Positions 59,443 through 64,000 of a stretch of DNA of 64,000 nt are shown here, piece after piece; within the stretch, counting starts at the first letter, position 1, and each line of letters starts with the position of its first letter. The translations under genes were made by a program, and so were the position numbers. The stretch comes from Sphingomonas faeni. Its GTDB lineage: Bacteria > Pseudomonadota > Alphaproteobacteria > Sphingomonadales > Sphingomonadaceae. Under the pieces are notes generated by a model, which was given only the letters and a program-made list of their open reading frames with translations, had not been told where the DNA came from and ran no database searches. The DNA is taken from contig NZ_JAUSZF010000001.1 of assembly GCF_030817315.1 (NCBI RefSeq), positions 64,501 to 128,500 on the forward strand, in the 5' to 3' direction.

Positions 59443-60942
59443 GTGAGCAACTCCGTCAAGCCCGCCCCGCCGACGACGCTCGTGATCTTCGGCGCATTCG
59501 GTGACCTGACCCGCCGCCTGCTGATGCCCGCGCTGATCAACATGACTCGGCTCGGGCTGGTCGGCGACGATTTCCACGTGCTCGGCGTCGGCATCGACGA
59601 AGGAGACGATCAGTCGCTGCGCGAGGCACTCGGCAATTTCGACGCGAAGGGCGGCGAGGGGGCCAGCGAGAAGGGTGACGCCTGGGCAAGGCTCAAGGAT
59701 CGCGTGGCCTATCTCAAAGGCGATTTCACGCACGACGAAGTCTACGAAAGGCTCAAGACGCGGGTAAGCGGCAACGTCGCATTCTACTTCGCGGTGCCGG
59801 CCAAGTTCTTCGGCGAAATTGTCGTTAAACTCACCGACCACAACCTAATGACCGAAACCCCGCACGCCTTCCGTCGGATCGCGATCGAGAAGCCGTTCGG
59901 CCACGATCTCGCCTCCGCACGCGATCTCAACGCCCGAATCCTCGACAAGGTCTCGGAGGCGCAGGTCTACCGGATCGATCATTTCCTCGGCAAGGAAACC
60001 GTTCAGAACATCATGACCGCGCGTTTCGCGAACATGATGATCGAGCGGGTCTGGAATTCTGACTGCATCTCGCACGTCCAGATCACCGCGGCAGAAACCG
60101 TCGATGTCGGCACCCGCGGCAAATTCTACGATACGACCGGCGCATTGCGCGACATGGTGCCGAACCATCTGTTCCAGCTGCTCGCGATGGTCGCGATGGA
60201 GCCACCGGCGAACTTCGATGCGGAGGCGATCCGCAACGAAAAGGGCAAGGTGCTCAAGGCGGTCCGCGTCTATTCGCCGGCGCAGGCCAAGCGCAACGGC
60301 GTCCGCGGCGCCTACACGGCGGGCAAGGTGCAGGGCCACGACGTCCCCGACTACACCGCCACCGCCGACGTCGCGCCGGACAGCCATACCGAGACCTATG
60401 TCGCGCTGAAGCTGATGGTCGACACCTGGCGCTGGGCGGGGGTGCCGTTCTACCTGCGCACCGGCAAGGCGATGACCTGTCGCGACACCGAGATCGTGAT
60501 CACCTTCAAGCCCGTGCCGTTCGCCTCGTTCCCGGGTGCCGCGGCGGACATGCTTCCACCCAACCGCCTGATCATCCAGATCCAGCCGGACGAGGGGCTG
60601 AGCATGGACATCAACATCAAGCGCCCCGGTCTCGAAGTCGCGACCGCGCCGATCGCGCTCGATTTCCGCTATGCCGACGCGTTCAATATCGGCCACCTGA
60701 CCGGTTACGAGTCGCTGATCTACGACCTGTTCGCCGGCGACCAGACGCTGTTCCAGCGCGCCGATGCGATCGAGGCCGGCTGGGCCGCGGTGCAGCCGTT
60801 CCTCGATCTATGGGCGACCGACCAGAGCATTCCGGAGCCGTACGAGGCCGGCACGCTCGGCCCGGCCGCGGCGGACGCGCTGCTCTCGCACGACGGCCAC
60901 GAATGGCACGAACTCGCGCCGGCGGGTCAAACCGTCCCCTGA
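59443..60942 (+). CDS. zwf: Glucose-6-phosphate 1-dehydrogenase
   Basis: Zwf oxidises glucose-6-phosphate to 6-phosphogluconolactone with NADP, feeding the pentose phosphate and Entner-Doudoroff routes. The 499-residue protein has the coenzyme motif IFGAFGDLTRRLLMPAL, the active-site stretch YRIDHFLGKETVQN with Asp and His, and PFYLRTGKAM. GTG 59443 is the best start; length is normal. Neither pgl nor edd is in the window. Confidence 0.95.
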   Translation: MSNSVKPAPPTTLVIFGAFGDLTRRLLMPALINMTRLGLVGDDFHVLGVGIDEGDDQSLREALGNFDAKGGEGASEKGDAWARLKDRVAYLKGDFTHDEVYERLKTRVSGNVAFYFAVPAKFFGEIVVKLTDHNLMTETPHAFRRIAIEKPFGHDLASARDLNARILDKVSEAQVYRIDHFLGKETVQNIMTARFANMMIERVWNSDCISHVQITAAETVDVGTRGKFYDTTGALRDMVPNHLFQLLAMVAMEPPANFDAEAIRNEKGKVLKAVRVYSPAQAKRNGVRGAYTAGKVQGHDVPDYTATADVAPDSHTETYVALKLMVDTWRWAGVPFYLRTGKAMTCRDTEIVITFKPVPFASFPGAAADMLPPNRLIIQIQPDEGLSMDINIKRPGLEVATAPIALDFRYADAFNIGHLTGYESLIYDLFAGDQTLFQRADAIEAGWAAVQPFLDLWATDQSIPEPYEAGTLGPAAADALLSHDGHEWHELAPAGQTVP

Positions 60943-60949
60943 CTTTCAC

Positions 60950-61052
60950 CCCTCCCTGGAAGGGAGGGGCCGGGGGTGGGTAGGCCGCTTGGGAAGCAAG
61001 ACGTCCGCCAATCGGCCGACCCACCCCCAACCCCTCCCTTTCAGGGAGGGGC
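60950..61052. repeat. Palindromic element, family D
   Basis: Same arms as at 5443-5550. It lies between zwf and a convergent small gene and may end transcription from both sides. Confidence 0.85.
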
Positions 61053-61061
61053 GCAGGTCGA

Positions 61062-61349
61062 TCAAACCCGCTCGGTCAGCTCAATCTCACCCTCGACCTC
61101 CATCTCGTCCTCGTCGCCCATCTCGTCCATGTCGGGCATCGTGAAGTCGGCCTTCCAGTCATAGACCTTCTCGACGCCGCCCTGCACCCAGACGCGGACC
61201 GCGCCCGAGGTGATCTCGCCGCCCATTGCGCCGACGAAATCCGCCACCAGCGAATCCGCCGCATCCTCGTGATCCGTCGCACCCGGGATCGTCGCCGCCG
61301 TCATCTCCTCGTCGAGTTCGATGATCTGCGCCCAATATTGCTTCGCCAT
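61062..61349 (-). CDS. Hypothetical acidic protein, 95 residues
   Basis: An acidic protein starting MAKQYWAQIIELDEEMTAATIPGATDHEDAAD (first third) and ending in an Asp/Glu/Met-rich tail (PDMDEMGDEDEMEVEGEIEL). The middle (GEITSGAVRVWVQGGVEKVYDWKADF) looks like beta strands. GGAG lies just ahead of the ATG. The family is unknown to me. Confidence 0.65.
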   Translation of the reverse strand: MAKQYWAQIIELDEEMTAATIPGATDHEDAADSLVADFVGAMGGEITSGAVRVWVQGGVEKVYDWKADFTMPDMDEMGDEDEMEVEGEIELTERV

Positions 61350-61376
61350 GGTCTACTCCTGCGTAAAAGAAAGCCG

Positions 61377-61607
61377 TCAGCCGGCGGTGATGATGGGATG
61401 ATCCTCGCGCAGCCGGTCCGCCAGCCGCTCGACTGCGTCGACCTCGCTCGCGCTGCCCGACGGCGTCACCGCCCAGTTGCAATGCGCGTGCGTCGCGAGG
61501 CTATAGACCTTCACGTCGCCGACGATCAGCCGCCACCGACGCCGATCGCCGCTATTGTACCGGACGAGGTTGGTGACGAACAGGCTCTGGAGATCCGATG
61601 CGGTCAT
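61377..61607 (-). CDS. Hypothetical protein, 76 residues
   Basis: A small, soluble protein (MTASDLQSLFVTNLVRYNSG, then RRRWRLIVGDVKVYSLATHAHCNWAV and an acidic helical end). ATG 61607 is chosen; the upstream in-frame ATG adds unlikely residues. It lies 27 bases ahead of the acidic gene on the same strand and is probably co-transcribed. Confidence 0.6.
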   Translation of the reverse strand: MTASDLQSLFVTNLVRYNSGDRRRWRLIVGDVKVYSLATHAHCNWAVTPSGSASEVDAVERLADRLREDHPIITAG

Positions 61608-61728
61608 CCGCGCCCCATAGCGACAAGTGCCCGCCTGCCGCCACCGCAAACGGGACGCCGTGGACCCCTTCCAAAATTCGGCGCGTTTGGGACTTCGACG
61701 AGATCATCACCAGATACGGGAATTGCAC

Positions 61729-62790
61729 ATGGCCGGAACGGCATTGGTAGTGGGTACGAGCGGGATCGTTGGCAGCGCGACCGCGGCGGCGTTGGTGAGG
61801 GCGGGCTGGGCGGTATACGGCCTCGCGCGGCGGCCGACCGAACAGGACGGCGTGCAACCGGTCGCCGCCGACTTGCAGGATCCGACAAGCCTGGAGGCGG
61901 CCCTGACCGGCATCAGGCCCGATGCGGTATTCATCGCAACCTGGTCGCGCCAGGACAGCGAGGCGGAGAACATCCGCGTCAACGGCGGCATGGTCCGCAA
62001 CCTGCTCGGCGCGCTCAGCCCCGGCGGCAGCGTGCGCCACGTCGCGCTCGTCACCGGGCTCAAGCATTATCTCGGACCGTTCGAGGCGTACGGGAAGGGC
62101 GTTCTCCCGCAGACCCCGTTCCGCGAGGAACAAGGGCGCCTCGACGTCGAGAATTTCTACTATGCGCAGGAAGACGCGGTGTTCGAGGCGGCGGAGCGCG
62201 ACGGCTTCGGCTGGAGCGTCCACCGCCCGCACACGATCATCGGCAAGGCGGTCGGCAACGCGATGAACATGGGCACCACGCTCGCGGTCTATGCGACGCT
62301 GTGCCGCGAGACCGACCGCCCGTTCCGCTTCCCCGGCTCGGCCGCGCAGTGGAACGGCCTCACCGACATGACCAGCGCCAGCCTCCTCGCCGATCACCTG
62401 TTGTGGGCCGCGACCACGCCAGCCGCGCGCAACGAGGCGTTCAACGTCGTCAATGGCGACGTCTTCCGCTGGAGCTGGATGTGGGGCCGCATCGCAGAAT
62501 GGTTCGGGATCGAGGCCGCACCGTTCGACGGCACCGTTCTGACGCTCGAAGACCAGATGAAGGACGACGCCGGCATCTGGCGCGAGATCGCCGCCCGCGA
62601 AGGCCTCGCGGAGGCCGATCTGTCCCGCCTCGCGTCGCCCTGGCACACCGACGCCGATCTCGGCCGCCCGATCGAGGTGGTGACGGACATGGGCAAGAGC
62701 CGCCGCCTCGGATTCAAGGAATACCAGCCCACGGACGACGCGTTCTTCGACCTGTTCGAACAACTCCGCGCCGACCGGCTGATCCCCTGA
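61729..62790 (+). CDS. PRISE-type SDR reductase (progesterone 5-beta-reductase-like)
   Basis: A 353-residue extended SDR. The N-terminal NADP motif is VVGTSGIVGSATAAAL. The VALVTGLKHYLGPFEAYGKG stretch with the catalytic Lys, and the later ENFYYAQEDAVFEAA with the Tyr, match the PRISE group (progesterone 5-beta-reductase and iridoid synthase) that reduces enones. Natural substrates in bacteria are unknown. ATG 61729 fits the family start. Confidence 0.82.
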   Translation: MAGTALVVGTSGIVGSATAAALVRAGWAVYGLARRPTEQDGVQPVAADLQDPTSLEAALTGIRPDAVFIATWSRQDSEAENIRVNGGMVRNLLGALSPGGSVRHVALVTGLKHYLGPFEAYGKGVLPQTPFREEQGRLDVENFYYAQEDAVFEAAERDGFGWSVHRPHTIIGKAVGNAMNMGTTLAVYATLCRETDRPFRFPGSAAQWNGLTDMTSASLLADHLLWAATTPAARNEAFNVVNGDVFRWSWMWGRIAEWFGIEAAPFDGTVLTLEDQMKDDAGIWREIAAREGLAEADLSRLASPWHTDADLGRPIEVVTDMGKSRRLGFKEYQPTDDAFFDLFEQLRADRLIP

Positions 62791-62805
62791 GTCTTTGGGG
62801 AGAAA

Positions 62806-62930
62806 TCCTCCCCCGCCAGGGGGGGGTGGCGCCGTAGGCGACGGAGGGGGGAGGACACGGAGCGGCGGTTTCGCTTACCTCCCCCTTCGTCTGGCAAGAG
62901 CCAGCCACCTCCCCCTCGCCGGGGAGGATC
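62806..62930. repeat. Palindromic element, family F
   Basis: Arms CCTCCCCCGCCAGGGGGGGG and ACCTCCCCCTCGCCGGGGAG around a centre with GGAGGGGGGAGG and CCTCCCCCTTCG boxes. Second full copy of the element at 25809-25925. Confidence 0.75.
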
Positions 62931-62943
62931 GTAGGGTCGGACG

Positions 62944-64000
62944 CTAGCCCTTCACCGCCACCGTAGCCGTAACCCCCGGATCGTCCCGCAACCGCAGATA
63001 CAGCATCCCCCCAACCGGTTTCGGCACCGCAAACGCCCCCCCGGTAAACCCCTCCGACACCAGAGCCGCCTCCGCAAACCCCGCATTTGCCGCCACCGAC
63101 TCGATCAAGAACAGATCCGTCCCCGCCAGCATGCAAGTCTCCGCACAGGTCACCCCGGTAACACCCGGCACCCGCACCAGGGTCGTCAACGGCACCCAGT
63201 CGCCCGCGACCCCATTCTGCACCAGTCGCCACTTGAGCGGCCCATGCGCCGAAACGCCAAGCGCCTTGCCCGGCTCGACCGTCGCCACCGCGATCCGATC
63301 GTCCTGCACGGTCAACCCGCGCCCCGACGAAACACTCGTGTTCATCTTGCCATCCGCCGTCGCTATCTCGACGCTATCGCCAGCGGAAAACCGCGTACCC
63401 TCGGCGCGCAGCGAGAACGTCAGCCGGGCACCCTGGGAAATCGCCGTATCGCCCACCAGCACGATGGGAAGCCCGGGCGAGGGCGGCGCCACTACGCTCT
63501 TGGCGATCAGCGTCGCCTTCGGCCGCGCCGCCGCGACGACGAACTTCACCGAGCGCTTTCGCCCATCCGTCAACGTGACGAGCGCCGTCTTCGCCTGACC
63601 CGCCGCAAACGCCGGCGCCGTATCCGCGACCAACCCCAGCCGATCCACCTTGTCGGCCCGAATGACCTCGCCCGGCTTGAACGCCACGCCGTCGACGGTC
63701 ATCGACGCCACCAGATCCAGCCGGGTCCCCGCCAGCGTCCCCGCAGCATCGCCGGCATACAGCGTAAGCCCATCGATCCGCCCCGCCTCGGCGAGCGCGG
63801 TCAGCGCGATCTTGTCCGGCGCCTCGACGCCATATTGCTTCACCAGCAGCGACAGTTTCCCCGGCGCGGTCTTCGCCAGCGGCAGGGTCAGCCCGATCCG
63901 ATCCCCCGTCGTCGTCCAGGCGAGCGGCACCTGACCCGCATCGCTCACCAGCGTCACCGCCTCGACGCAACTCGGCGTCGGCCCGGCCAACGCCACCGCA
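62944..64000 (-). CDS. Hypothetical, probably exported protein, 3' part (truncated by window edge)
   Basis: At least 352 codons are open through the window end on the minus strand, so the start is missing. The visible part is rich in beta-strand-like segments with Val/Ala/Thr/Gly, and includes CAETCMLAGTDL with two cysteines and a late LYLRLRDDPGVTATVAVKG end. It resembles an exported multi-domain surface or enzyme-associated protein, but I recognise no family. Confidence 0.55.
   Translation of the reverse strand, partial: AVALAGPTPSCVEAVTLVSDAGQVPLAWTTTGDRIGLTLPLAKTAPGKLSLLVKQYGVEAPDKIALTALAEAGRIDGLTLYAGDAAGTLAGTRLDLVASMTVDGVAFKPGEVIRADKVDRLGLVADTAPAFAAGQAKTALVTLTDGRKRSVKFVVAAARPKATLIAKSVVAPPSPGLPIVLVGDTAISQGARLTFSLRAEGTRFSAGDSVEIATADGKMNTSVSSGRGLTVQDDRIAVATVEPGKALGVSAHGPLKWRLVQNGVAGDWVPLTTLVRVPGVTGVTCAETCMLAGTDLFLIESVAANAGFAEAALVSEGFTGGAFAVPKPVGGMLYLRLRDDPGVTATVAVKG

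Overview
The window is a high-GC stretch of about 64 kb that reads as chromosomal core from an alphaproteobacterium, most likely a sphingomonad (Sphingomonas or a close relative). This rests on the protein families seen together (SapC, TrcR/DUF1013, DUF1192, DUF3597, a split succinate dehydrogenase locus, an LpxH-like phosphoesterase beside a GT4 glycosyltransferase), on the frequent GTG and TTG starts, and on the many short palindromic repeats between genes. No rRNA, tRNA, CRISPR array or prophage was recognised.

Layout. 1-2.4 kb: 3' end of phenylalanine hydroxylase, then prmA and an SDR gene on the minus strand. 2.5-7.8 kb: sdhC-sdhD-sdhA, a small membrane protein, a mazEF module, a ClpP-like peptidase, then sdhB. 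8-9.7 kb: a hotdog thioesterase and zapE. 9.9-18.6 kb: a TCA block, mdh-sucD-sucA-sucB-lpd, interrupted by a GIY-YIG gene inside a palindromic element and by a DUF433/DUF5615 toxin-antitoxin-like pair; sucC is not present. 18.6-19.6 kb: gene-free repeats (two 120-bp tandem units, two heptanucleotide arrays, two palindromic elements). 20.4-23.3 kb: uvrA. 23.3-25.4 kb: a small accessory spot with an AT-richer DUF3644 gene, an orphan RelB-like antitoxin with a toxin stub, and a second DUF433/DUF5615 pair. 25.5-29.6 kb: small hypothetical proteins, an HTH protein, DUF3597, a glycine-zipper lipoprotein and a cold-shock protein.

30-41 kb, nearly all minus strand: M16 peptidase, a small membrane protein, tgt, an EF-hand protein, queA and a cyclophilin form one tightly packed run (queuosine tRNA modification), preceded by coaD, ispA and xseB, and by a membrane-anchored GGDEF protein. 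41-43.4 kb: clpA, broken by a one-base frameshift. 43.7-51.2 kb: DUF1192, a quinone oxidoreductase, the LpxH-like phosphoesterase/GT4 pair, trcR, an MBL-fold hydrolase, a dienelactone hydrolase and a GST. 51.5-54.6 kb: a thioredoxin-fold protein, a DEAD-box helicase and an exported hypothetical protein on the minus strand. 54.6-64 kb: an FAD-linked oxidase, SapC, cytochrome b561, a CPA1 antiporter behind a structured leader with an intrinsic terminator, zwf, small hypothetical genes, a PRISE-type reductase and a partial exported protein running off the end.

Biologically the window is dominated by central metabolism (TCA cycle, entry of the pentose phosphate/Entner-Doudoroff route), tRNA and protein quality control, and envelope genes. 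The less ordinary points are the GIY-YIG-carrying palindromic element with shorter relatives elsewhere, the antiporter leader RNA, toxin-antitoxin modules placed inside both TCA gene clusters, and the frameshifted clpA.
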